A stretch of DNA of 64,000 nucleotides from JANXQG01 sp963780045 (GTDB taxonomy: Bacteria; Planctomycetota; Planctomycetia; Pirellulales; Thermoguttaceae), in the NCBI GenBank assembly GCA_963780045.1, contig CAVZZZ010000001.1, forward strand, positions 1,860,001-1,924,000, read 5' to 3'. The notes under the pieces are model-generated. The model had not been told where the DNA came from and did not search any database. It worked only from the letters and a program-made list of their open reading frames with translations. Shown here piece by piece: positions 19,051 through 26,585 of this stretch. Each line of letters starts with the position of its first letter. Within the stretch, counting starts at the first letter, position 1. The position numbers and the translations under genes were made by a program.

Positions 19051-19115
19051 AGCGCGGATAACGCAGATGTTCGCGGATTTGATTGGCAATCCGCGTTCCG
19101 CGAAATCCACGGTTT
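19051..19115. repeat. Second copy of the CCGCGG-type inverted element
   Basis: GCGCGGATAACGC and GCGTTCCGCGAAATCCACGG face each other, as in the element at 4528-4624. It fills the gap before the transporter gene. Confidence 0.45.
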
Positions 19116-19146
19116 GCAATATTTGGCTAATGTCTTACGAAGGAAA

Positions 19147-20453
19147 ATGAAATCTGCACGCAACCCACTCCTGTTCGCGTTCCTGATGGTCGCGTCCCTG
19201 TTTTTCATCTGGGGATTTTGCCATGCCATGCTCGATGTCTTGAACAAGCATTTCCAAAACATCCTCGACGTCAGCAAGGCCCAGTCCGGCCTCGTCCAGA
19301 CGGCCGTCTTCTTGCCGTATTTGCTTCTGGCCTTCCCCGCGGCCTTGCTGATTCGCCGCATCGGATACCAGCGGGGCATCCTGGTCGGGTTGGCGGTGCT
19401 GGCTGCCGGAGCGTTCTTGTTCATTCCGGCCGGCATGGTGTTCAAATCGTATTGGGCTTTTCTTGCTGCGCTGTTCATTCTGTCCACCGGGTTGGCGTGC
19501 ATCGAGACGGCGGCGAATCCTTATGTGACCGTGCTGGGTCCCAAGGACGGCGCGGCAGGGCGCTTGTCGGTGGCGCAGGCGTTCAACTCCTGTGCCTACA
19601 TCCTCGCGCCGGCCATCGGCGGTTTCCTGCTCTTCGGGCAGAAGGCGGAAGCCGGCGTGCCCGCGGATTTTCACTCGCTCGTCATGCCCTACGTTGTCTT
19701 GGGCTGCGTGGTGCTGGTCGTCTTCGTGGTTTTCTCCTTCATCAAGCTGCCCGGCATTGAGGGCGACAACCAAGCCGAGGTCGTTGATGCCTCGATTTTC
19801 ACGGCCGGCCTGTCCCGGCTGCCGCATTTCACCTGGGGCGTGTTTACCCAGTTTCTTTACATCATCTCGCAGATAGGGATCAACGCCTTTGCCGTGAACT
19901 ACATCGTGCAAAATGCAGTCGACAAAGACGCGCAGGGAACCGAGTCAACGGCCCCGCTCTTTGCCTGGTATGCGTCCATTACCCATGCGGCCACGCCCGA
20001 TGCCACCGCCGCCTATGTGATCACGTTCGCCATGGTTCTCTACGCCGTCGGCCGTTTCACCGGCGCGCCATTGCGCCGTGATCAAGCCCAACTATCTGCT
20101 CGCGACTTTACGGCATTGCCAATACGGTTGTCGTCGTGTTGGCGATGGCCGACATCAAGATGGTGTCGTGGATGATTCTTCCGCTCAGTTGGCTGTTCAT
20201 GTCCATCATGTTTCCGTTCATCTTCGCGATGAGCGTGCGCAATCTCGGCCCGCGCACTAAAATCGCCGCTTCGTTTCACGTGATGGCCGTCGGCGCCGCC
20301 GGCTCCATCTCCGCGGTGCTGATGGGCTGGCTTTGGGACCGCTACCACAGCGTAGGAATCTCCTTCACTTTGCCGCTGATCGGCTTCGTCGCCACCACGC
20401 TTTACGGCCTGGTCTATCCGCGCCTGCTGGAGGAGTCCGGCCAGGCGGCCTGA
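19147..20453 (+). CDS. Fucose-permease-like MFS sugar:proton symporter (two frameshifts)
   Basis: This is a major-facilitator protein of the FucP type. MKSARNPLLFAFLMVASLFFIWGFCHAM begins helix 1 with the typical FIWGF and asymmetric LNKHFQ. ETAANPYVTVLGP and AQAFNSCAYILAPAIGG follow in the N-terminal bundle. The C-terminal bundle resumes IKPNYLLAT and then YGIANTVVVVLAMAD after indels near 20070 and 20107, ending VYPRLLEESGQAA. About twelve membrane segments are expected. The likely role is uptake of L-fucose or a related sugar, consistent with polysaccharide-degrading enzymes nearby. The ATG at 19147 has AAGGA only two bases upstream; 19114 is an alternative start. Confidence 0.8.
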
Positions 20454-20579
20454 ATGACCTGCAGTAGGTCCTTTCTGCCGGAATAAACGTATGCATACCC
20501 AATGGAGCATGGCGGCCACGGATGAAACAGCAATGGTCCGTGTTCAATCCGTGTCCCGTCTGCGGCTGTCAGCCGCTTT

Positions 20580-20800
20580 TGATCGGTTGTCATTTTTCTG
20601 CCCTCATGTTTCTGTCGAAGATCCCTCACTTATCACTTGCCACTCCCCAGTTGTCCCGCACTATACCACATATAGTAACTGTTGTCAACATATCTCGTCA
20701 GGTGTTGTTTACCAGCCGCCGCAACTCCTTGCCCGGCAAGGGTTTAGGCGGCTTGATATTTGTTTGGAAAACGGGTCGCCGTTTTTGTGGTCCGGCGATT
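20580..20800 (-). repeat. Dispersed repeat copy 2, carrying a promoter
   Basis: Reverse-strand relative of 3181-3430. Read on the minus strand it has CTAAACCCTTGCC, GGCAAGG, GATATGTTGACA, 17 bases, TATAGTGCGGGAC, GGGGAGTGGCAAGTG and GAGGGCAGAAAAATGAC. The last block also occurs near 3770-3790. It reads away from the XRE gene and towards the transporter 3' end, where no gene starts. Confidence 0.6.
20660..20688 (-). promoter_or_regulatory. Consensus promoter inside repeat copy 2
   Basis: On the minus strand there is TTGACA (20688-20683), 17 bases, then TATAGT (20665-20660). Spacing and flanks match the promoter of copy 1. Confidence 0.55.
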
Positions 20801-20899
20801 TTCGCATGACGTAAGGTGTTGTGCGGCAATGACTTGGGGATTTCGGCCCGCGCGTGGGCTTCGAGGGTGTTTTCGCGGCCAACCAAAAGCAATCGCGCA

Positions 20900-20938
20900 T
20901 TGACTTCTGTTGTACTTGTTGTACAATGAATACAACAG
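20900..20938 (+). promoter_or_regulatory. Promoter with palindromic operator for the XRE/ImmA pair
   Basis: TTGACT (20900-20905) and TACAAT (20922-20927) are 16 bases apart, about 42 bases before the XRE start. A perfect inverted repeat CTGTTGTA (20907-20914) and TACAACAG (20931-20938) flanks an inner TTGTACAA and overlaps the -10 box. That is what an autoregulating repressor site should look like. Confidence 0.65.
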
Positions 20939-20968
20939 CAGTGCGAATTCAAGATCGGAGCTTCCAAA

Positions 20969-21334
20969 ATGTCGCGGTTCTCGGAAATGTTGAAACGCCT
21001 TCGCATCGAACGTGGCGTAACGCTTAGGGAGTTTTGCTTGAGCAAAGGGTTTGATCCCGGCAACTACAGCCGGCTCGAACGCGGGCTGTATCCTCCTCCA
21101 AGCCACGACCTGCTGGAAAAATATGCGACCGCCTTGGGCGTTTCACCCGGTTCCGACACGTGGATTGAATTATTCGACCATGCCGCGACGGCCCGCGGTG
21201 AAATACCGTCTGACTTGATGGCTGACGAAAAGGTCGTCGAGAAGCTGCCGGTGCTGTTTCGCACGATGCGTGCAAGGCAATTGTCTGGCGATAAGAATCT
21301 GGACGCCTTGATTGACGAGATTCGCCGGAGTTAA
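20969..21334 (+). CDS. XRE-family helix-turn-helix regulator
   Basis: A 121-residue protein with an N-terminal helix-turn-helix (residues about 7-65: MLKRLRIERGVTLREFCLSK, then FDPGNYSRLERGLYPPPS). The C-terminal tail is helical and unrecognised. It is the first gene of a two-gene unit, followed after three bases by the ImmA/IrrE peptidase. In such pairs the peptidase cleaves or inactivates the regulator, as in ICEBs1 immunity, or the two act as a toxin-antitoxin pair. A palindromic operator in its promoter supports autorepression. Confidence 0.85.
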   Translation: MSRFSEMLKRLRIERGVTLREFCLSKGFDPGNYSRLERGLYPPPSHDLLEKYATALGVSPGSDTWIELFDHAATARGEIPSDLMADEKVVEKLPVLFRTMRARQLSGDKNLDALIDEIRRS

Positions 21335-21337
21335 GCC

Positions 21338-21943
21338 GTGGCTTTCAAGGCGCCCTACTTCCGGTACGACGATCTGCGACTGCGCCGAGGAGTTTCTGGC
21401 GAAGTATCACCCGGCGCGGTCAATTCCGGTGCCGATTGAGAACATAGTTGACGTGAAGCTTGGGATCAATATCGTGCCTATGCTGGATTGGCGAACTTTG
21501 ATGTCGTTGCGTATTTGTCGCAAGATATGAAGGAAATCCGCGTCGACGACTTCGTTCAGCGGGCCCGGCCAAACCGCTATCGTTTCAGTCTTGCGCACGA
21601 GTTGGCGCACAAGCTGCTTCACGCCGATGTGTTTCGGGAGCTCCGCTTCAATGACGTCGTCGGTTGGAAGAATCTCATCGCCAACGAGATACCAGACGAC
21701 CAGTATGGCTACCTTGAATTCCAGGCCAGCTCGTTTGCTGGGCTGATTCTTGTGCCGCGTGCGGAACTTCGCAGCGCGTTCTTCGATTTCGTTGAGCGAG
21801 GGCAAGAGCGAGCCGTCGATTTTGACGACGTGGGAAACGGTGCCCGCGATGCAGTTGAAAGCCAAATCGCTCGCATCTTCGAAGTTTCTGCGGCCGTAGT
21901 GCATCGTCGCGTGGAATACGACAAGCTATGGCATGAAGAATAG
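21338..21943 (+). CDS. ImmA/IrrE-family metallopeptidase (two frameshifts)
   Basis: It begins GTG as MAFKAPYFRYDDLRLR. After an indel near 21385 it continues AEEFLAKYHPARSIPVPIENIVDVKLGINIVPM. After a second near 21485 it continues ANFDVVAYLSQDMKEIRVDD. The catalytic zinc site is HELAH in RFSLAHELAHKLLH, and FQASSFAGLILVP is the typical helix with the third-ligand region. The peptidase probably acts on the XRE protein encoded three bases upstream. It ends tail-to-tail with the channel gene. Confidence 0.78.
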
Positions 21944-21966
21944 CCGTGGCAGTCGAAAATCGGTGT

Positions 21967-23172
21967 TTATGCCCGGTCGAAATGGTCGTCTACGCCGCCG
22001 GCGGCGGGCAGGCCGCCGAGGTCGGGCGAACGGGGCATCCAGGGGCTGGTCTGCCAGTTGTCCACCGGCGGCTTGTCGGCAACAAAGGGCGGCAGGACGA
22101 AGAGAAAGTAGGACGCCAGGGAGTTGACAAACGGCTCGTAGAGGCCGCGAAGCTTCTTCATCGTGGCGGTCACGGCCGGTCCCTCGCGCAGTTTCATGCC
22201 CGCCGCGCGAAGACGCTCTTGCAATTGCGCGAAGTCGGCGTCGGTCAAGCGGTCCGGCGGCGGCGAATGCGGCCGGCTTTGGAAGAACATCGCCAGGTCA
22301 ACCGCCGCGTGCCGCGCCATGGCAAACGTCAGCCTGGCCTGGTAGCCGTCCGGGCCTTCCACGGCGGCGGTCAACATCGCGGACGTGTCGAGAATCGCCG
22401 TCAGTGCGCCAACCCACGACTGGTTTTCGTGTTGCGAGCGGTAGTAGCTGAGAACCGGAAAGGAGATGTGGCTTTCCAGCAACTCGGCCGCCCAGCGCTC
22501 CCACTCGACGAGAAATCCGGCGGCGCTGGTGCATTTGGCCTCGGCCAGCCGCCGCAGTAGCTCGCCCGCGCTGGGCGGGGAGCCGGCGCGGGCGTCCAGC
22601 AGCACGATCGTGATCTCGCGCCGCGAAAACGCCTGGTAGAGCACCGGCAGGTAGCTGATGATGACGGCCAGGAAAACGTAGCCCATGCCGGCCTCGACCA
22701 TGCTCAAGGCCCGCCCTGCCCTGCCCGCTGGGACGAGATCGCCATAGCCGAGCGTGAAGAACGTAGTGCCGCTGAAATAGATGTAAGTCCACAGGCTCGT
22801 TTTGTGGGGCGATAGCGTGGCGCCGAAGGACCAGTGCAGCAAGGCGAAGCCGGTGATCAGCCCGGCGGCCCAGGTTAAGACCAGCACGAACAGGGACAAA
22901 GGTCCGAAACTACCCAAAAAGCCGGTCCGCCAGCGCCCTGCCGGCAGGCGGCGTGCCAGGGCGCGGCCCGCGGTCCATGACATGCGATAATAGATGTGTG
23001 CCAGGCGGAGACCGTGCCGGACGCGCCGCGGCAGCAGCACGACCTCGAAGGCGTCAACCAGTACGATGAGAATAATTACTACGGCAACAACTGCCCCAAG
23101 CCACGCCACGAGATTTCTCCTTGCCGCGCCGCGCGCGGTAGTCGCGCCGGATGGACCAAATTTGCATGGCAT
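21967..23172 (-). CDS. Two-helix potassium-channel-like membrane protein
   Basis: A 401-residue protein with a first membrane helix (LVAWLGAVVAVVIILIVLVDAFEVV) and a second (LSLFVLVLTWAAGLITGFALL). The pore loop TTFFTLGYGDLVP carries the GYGD potassium selectivity filter. A closing helix follows (VEAGMGYVFLAVIISYLPVLY). The C-terminal ~220 residues are cytoplasmic and helical without a recognised ligand domain, so gating is unknown. No ribosome site is obvious at the chosen ATG, so the start may lie a few codons downstream. Confidence 0.8.
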   Translation of the reverse strand: MPCKFGPSGATTARGAARRNLVAWLGAVVAVVIILIVLVDAFEVVLLPRRVRHGLRLAHIYYRMSWTAGRALARRLPAGRWRTGFLGSFGPLSLFVLVLTWAAGLITGFALLHWSFGATLSPHKTSLWTYIYFSGTTFFTLGYGDLVPAGRAGRALSMVEAGMGYVFLAVIISYLPVLYQAFSRREITIVLLDARAGSPPSAGELLRRLAEAKCTSAAGFLVEWERWAAELLESHISFPVLSYYRSQHENQSWVGALTAILDTSAMLTAAVEGPDGYQARLTFAMARHAAVDLAMFFQSRPHSPPPDRLTDADFAQLQERLRAAGMKLREGPAVTATMKKLRGLYEPFVNSLASYFLFVLPPFVADKPPVDNWQTSPWMPRSPDLGGLPAAGGVDDHFDRA

Positions 23173-23214
23173 GATTATGGTCCGAAATCGCGCAAGGTCA
23201 ACGGGGCCTTAGGC

Positions 23215-23247
23215 GTAGGCCGGAACAAGCGCAGCGAAGTTCCGGCA
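23215..23247 (+). repeat. Left arm of large palindrome split by the insertion sequence
   Basis: This 33-base arm (GTAGGCCGGAACAAGCGCAG onwards) matches the reverse complement of 24701-24733 at 32 of 33 positions. Each arm is also a short GCCGGAAC/GTTCCGGC hairpin. Outside both arms the direct text GGTCAACGGGGCCT occurs (23196-23209 and 24747-24760). Confidence 0.75.
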
Positions 23248-23346
23248 GCATAATGCTTGCGGGAGTGAGCTGGACCCCGAAATTTGAACCAGTACATTTA
23301 TGTTGGAAGTTGGTTCAGATTTTAACCGATGAGGAGGTTCAGGACT

Positions 23347-23661
23347 ATGGCCAGGAAGGTGAAGGCCGCAAGGACAGCGGCGGTGGCGAGTGGGCGCGGC
23401 GCGGCGTTCAAGGCGCGCGTTGCGCTGGCAGCCTGCAAGGGCGACAAGACGCTTGGCGAGTTGGCAGGTCAGTTCGGCGTGCATGCCACGCAGATCTCGA
23501 CTTGGAAGCAGCGGCTCTTGGAGGGTGCCGTGGACTTGTTCGAGGATCGGCGTCGCAAGCAACGCGCCGAGGAGAACAACCAGGAGGAACTGTTCGAGCA
23601 GATCGGCCGACTGAAGATGGAGGTCGAGTGGTTGAAAAAAAAATCTGCCCAGTTCGGTTGA
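23347..23661 (+). CDS. IS3-family transposase OrfA
   Basis: A 104-residue helix-turn-helix protein starting at the ATG nine bases after GAGGAGG. FKARVALAACKGDKTLGEL and FGVHATQISTWKQRLLEGA form the DNA-binding domain. A leucine-zipper-like tail (ELFEQIGRLKMEVEWLKKK) ends at a run of nine A residues (23635-23643), the expected place for ribosomal slippage into OrfB. An in-frame ATG at 23329 is the alternative start. Confidence 0.85.
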   Translation: MARKVKAARTAAVASGRGAAFKARVALAACKGDKTLGELAGQFGVHATQISTWKQRLLEGAVDLFEDRRRKQRAEENNQEELFEQIGRLKMEVEWLKKKSAQFG

Positions 23662-23695
23662 CGCGCGTCGGACGTGCATCGAGCCAGGGCATGGC

Positions 23696-24508
23696 GTGCT
23701 GAGCCTGCGACGGCAGTGCGAGCTGCTTGGCCTGGCTCGGGGGAGTTGGTACTACGAGCCGGTCGGCGAAACGGCGTTGAACCTGAAGTTGATGCGAAGG
23801 ATCGACGAGCTTTACCTGAAGCGGCCGTACTTCGGCAGCCGTCGCATCGCCGATGAGATCGACGTGAATCGCAAGCGTGTGCAACGATTGATGCGGGTCA
23901 TGGGCCTGGAGGCGATTTACCCCAAGCCCAGGACGACGGTGCGGTGCCCGGAACACAAGATTTACCCGTATTTGCTGCGGAATGTGGAGATCGAGCGGCC
24001 GAATCACGTCTGGAGCACCGACATCACGTACATCCCCATGCGGGGCGGCTTCGTGTACCTGACGGCGGTCATCGATTGGTACAGCCGGTACGTCCTGTCG
24101 TGGCGGTTGTCGAACACCTTGGACGGAGCGTTTTGCATCGCGGCCTTGGAGGAAGCCTTGCTGGGAAACGAGCCGGAGATTTTCAATACGGATCAAGGAG
24201 TGCAGTTCACGAGCCTGGCGTTCACGGGTTGCCTGGAGTCGCGCGGCGTGGCGATCAGCATGGACGGCCGCGGCCGGGCGTTGGACAACGTGTTCGTGGA
24301 ACGCCTGTGGCGGACGGTGAAGTACGAGGAGGTGTACTTGAAGGACTATGAGAACGCCTGGCAGGCCGAGACGAGCCTGCGGGAATACTTCGAGTTCTAC
24401 TGTTACGATCGCAGGCACCAAGGGCTCGACAATCGCACGCCGGCCGAAGTGTACGGAGTGCAGCGACCGACGAGGCGCCGTGGACGTGCGAAGAACAAAC
24501 CGCGCTGA
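23696..24508 (+). CDS. IS3-family transposase OrfB (DDE integrase)
   Basis: The frame opens upstream as NLPSSVDARRTCIEPGHG and has a GTG start at 23696. SLRRQCELLGLARGSWYYEP and the HTH_21 region precede the rve integrase core. The DDE residues lie in VWSTDITYIPM (Asp), FNTDQGVQFTS (Asp) and DNVFVERLWRTVKYEEVY (Glu). The frame is +1, not the usual -1, relative to OrfA; see the finding on the A-run. The normal product is an OrfAB fusion transposase. Confidence 0.9.
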   Translation: MLSLRRQCELLGLARGSWYYEPVGETALNLKLMRRIDELYLKRPYFGSRRIADEIDVNRKRVQRLMRVMGLEAIYPKPRTTVRCPEHKIYPYLLRNVEIERPNHVWSTDITYIPMRGGFVYLTAVIDWYSRYVLSWRLSNTLDGAFCIAALEEALLGNEPEIFNTDQGVQFTSLAFTGCLESRGVAISMDGRGRALDNVFVERLWRTVKYEEVYLKDYENAWQAETSLREYFEFYCYDRRHQGLDNRTPAEVYGVQRPTRRRGRAKNKPR

Positions 24509-24700
24509 ACACCGGCGTCCGAAACAGAGGATTGCGACGATGACGCAAGGGCGAACGCAGCCCCCCCAGAAGTTGAAAAAACTTTCGCCGCCCCCGCGGG
24601 GGCGGCGAAGGCAAAGAAAGACAACCCAAACAGCCTCTCTAACCCTTTACAGATACAGCCCGTTCTCTGGTACAAAGAACGGGGTCCACCTCAGAGACCA

Positions 24701-24733
24701 TGCCGGAACTGCGCTGCGCTTGTTCCGGCCTAC
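24701..24733 (-). repeat. Right arm of palindrome split by the insertion sequence
   Basis: Inverted partner of 23215-23247. Removing the insertion and one GAG duplicate restores a 33-bp-stem hairpin with a loop of about 22 bases. Confidence 0.75.
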
Positions 24734-24758
24734 TACTACCTTGCACGGTCAACGGGGC

Positions 24759-26408
24759 CTAAGTGCGGCCCATGGAGATGAGTTGGTGTGCGCAAGTCAC
24801 CGCCAGCGAACCGTCGCCGACGGCGAATCCCACGCGCTTCGTCGATCCGCTGCGGATGTCCCCGGCGGCCAACACGCCGGGAATATTGGTTTCCAGCGGA
24901 CACGGATCGCGGTCCGTCCTCGGCCACCATCCCGTCCGCACGACATCGGAACCGGTGAGAAGGTAGCCTTTGGAGTCGCGGGCGATCTCCTTTGGCAGCC
25001 AGTCGGCCGCAGGCTCCGCGCCGATGAAAACGAAGATTGCCGCGCAGGGCAACTTGGTTTGCACCTTGTTGGCACCCGTGCGCAGCACGATCTCTTCGAG
25101 CCGGCTCTTGCCGCAGACGGATTCGATTTCGGTATGCTCGTGGACTACGATGTTGGACGCTTGGCGAACGCGATTGGCCAGGTATTCGGACATTCCCCGT
25201 CCCAGCGTGCGGCGGATGACGAGGTGTACCGTGCGGTTGCGGCAGCACTCGGAGAGGAACATGACCGCCTGTCCGGCCGAGTTGCCGCCGCCGACCACGG
25301 CAACGTCGGACTTGTCGTAGAGATCGGCCTCGACGGTCGTGCAGGCGTAATAGATGCTGCTGCCGGAGAAGCGATCGGCGCCGGCGGCCTCCAGACGCCG
25401 CCAGCAAACGCCCAAGGCAAGAAGAGCCACGCGGCAGCGGACCTCGCCGCCGCAATCGAGGTGCAGCACGTGCAAGTCACTCGGCGACTGGGCCGGAACG
25501 AGCTTCTGCACTTCCGTGGGAGCAAAGATCGCCGCGCCGAACTTGAGCATTTGCAAGACGCCGCGCGTGGCCAGCTCCGCGCCGGTCACTCCGGCCGGAA
25601 AGCCGATAAAGTTCTCGATCCGCGACGATCCGCCGGCCTGCCCGCCAGGGCCGAGCCGATCCAGCATCAGCGTCGATAAACCTTCCGACGAGGCGTAGAC
25701 GGCCGCGGCAATGCCGGCCGGCCCCGCGCCCACGATGGCGACGTCGACCGACTCCCGCGGCTCGCATCTCCAAATGCCGGCCTCGATGGCCAATTCCTGC
25801 AGCGTAGGATTGGCCAGAACTCGTCCGTCGCTGCACTCGATAACGGGCATGCTCCGTCCGTTGCGGCACAAGTCAAGGACCGCCCGGCCTTCATCGCTCT
25901 CCGGTTCGAAATACGTGAAGGGGACGAAGTTCTTGTAGAGAAACTCGCGGACGGTGTTTGTCGTGCGGCAGTGCGGCGGACCGACGACCCGCAGGCCGAC
26001 CAGTTTCGATTCGGAAAGCAACTCGCGACGGCGGGCAAAAGCCGCGATCAGCTTTTCGCCGAAAGTCGGCATGCGATTCAGCAGTGCGCGGATCTGGTCG
26101 TTGGGAACGCGAAGCACCCGCGTTTCACCCCGCGCCACGGCGCTCACCAGCACCGGACGGCCGGTGAGCAGATCGATGTCTCCAGCAAACTCGCCCGGCT
26201 CGTGATCGACAATCACGCGATTGCCGTCAATGGGATTGTTGATCTCGACCTGCCCTGATTCGACGATGAACAAGTCGAGCTTGGCCTGGCCGGCGCGAAA
26301 CACGAACTCTCCATCCGCGTAATTGCAGACGGTCGCCAACGGCCGAACCATATCTATCTCCGCCGCGGTTAGTCGCGGAAATGCCGCGTCTTGAATCGGC
26401 GCTGTCAT
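24759..26408 (-). CDS. Cyclic-nucleotide-binding domain fused to thioredoxin-reductase-like flavoprotein
   Basis: Residues about 10-130 form a cNMP-binding domain (GEFVFRAGQAKLDLFIVESG, PGEFAGDIDLLTGRP). Residues about 150-215 look glutaredoxin-like (LRVVGPPHCRTTNTVREFL). Residues 225-545 are a TrxB-type flavoprotein: VDVAIVGAGPAGIAAAVYAS binds FAD, VAVVGGGNSAGQAVMFL binds NAD(P)H, and GVLAAGDIRSGSTKRVG is the C-terminal FAD motif. The redox CxxC of thioredoxin reductase is replaced by ACTTVEAD, so disulfide chemistry on thioredoxin is unlikely. GTG at 26420 is an alternative start. The gene is divergent from the next flavoprotein. Confidence 0.85.
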   Translation of the reverse strand: MTAPIQDAAFPRLTAAEIDMVRPLATVCNYADGEFVFRAGQAKLDLFIVESGQVEINNPIDGNRVIVDHEPGEFAGDIDLLTGRPVLVSAVARGETRVLRVPNDQIRALLNRMPTFGEKLIAAFARRRELLSESKLVGLRVVGPPHCRTTNTVREFLYKNFVPFTYFEPESDEGRAVLDLCRNGRSMPVIECSDGRVLANPTLQELAIEAGIWRCEPRESVDVAIVGAGPAGIAAAVYASSEGLSTLMLDRLGPGGQAGGSSRIENFIGFPAGVTGAELATRGVLQMLKFGAAIFAPTEVQKLVPAQSPSDLHVLHLDCGGEVRCRVALLALGVCWRRLEAAGADRFSGSSIYYACTTVEADLYDKSDVAVVGGGNSAGQAVMFLSECCRNRTVHLVIRRTLGRGMSEYLANRVRQASNIVVHEHTEIESVCGKSRLEEIVLRTGANKVQTKLPCAAIFVFIGAEPAADWLPKEIARDSKGYLLTGSDVVRTGWWPRTDRDPCPLETNIPGVLAAGDIRSGSTKRVGFAVGDGSLAVTCAHQLISMGRT

Positions 26409-26585
26409 GATTTGGACCACGGTTTTCTCTCAACTTTCGGGCAATGGGAGCGGGATACCGGTAGTGGGAATCTTTTGCCAAAAGCGGTCGAAAGTCAAGA
26501 GGCGGGATTTCTGACAGTCCTTGCCCGTGCATTAGGCGTCGCGTAAAGTTAGGGCGATATCCTGCCACAAATCGGAGAGGCGCTC

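Larger units (their letters stand above)
23266..24693 (+). mobile_element. IS3-family insertion sequence, 1428 bp
   Basis: Terminal inverted repeats of about 27 bp, left 23266-23292 (TGAGCTGGACCCCGAAATTT) and right 24667-24693 (reverse complement TGAGGTGGACCCCGTTCTTT), agree in most positions. A 3-bp target duplication GAG lies at 23263-23265 and 24694-24696. Two overlapping transposase frames and a DDE integrase core complete the element. A perfect 24-base GC palindrome (24585-24608) sits between orfB and the right end. Confidence 0.88.
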
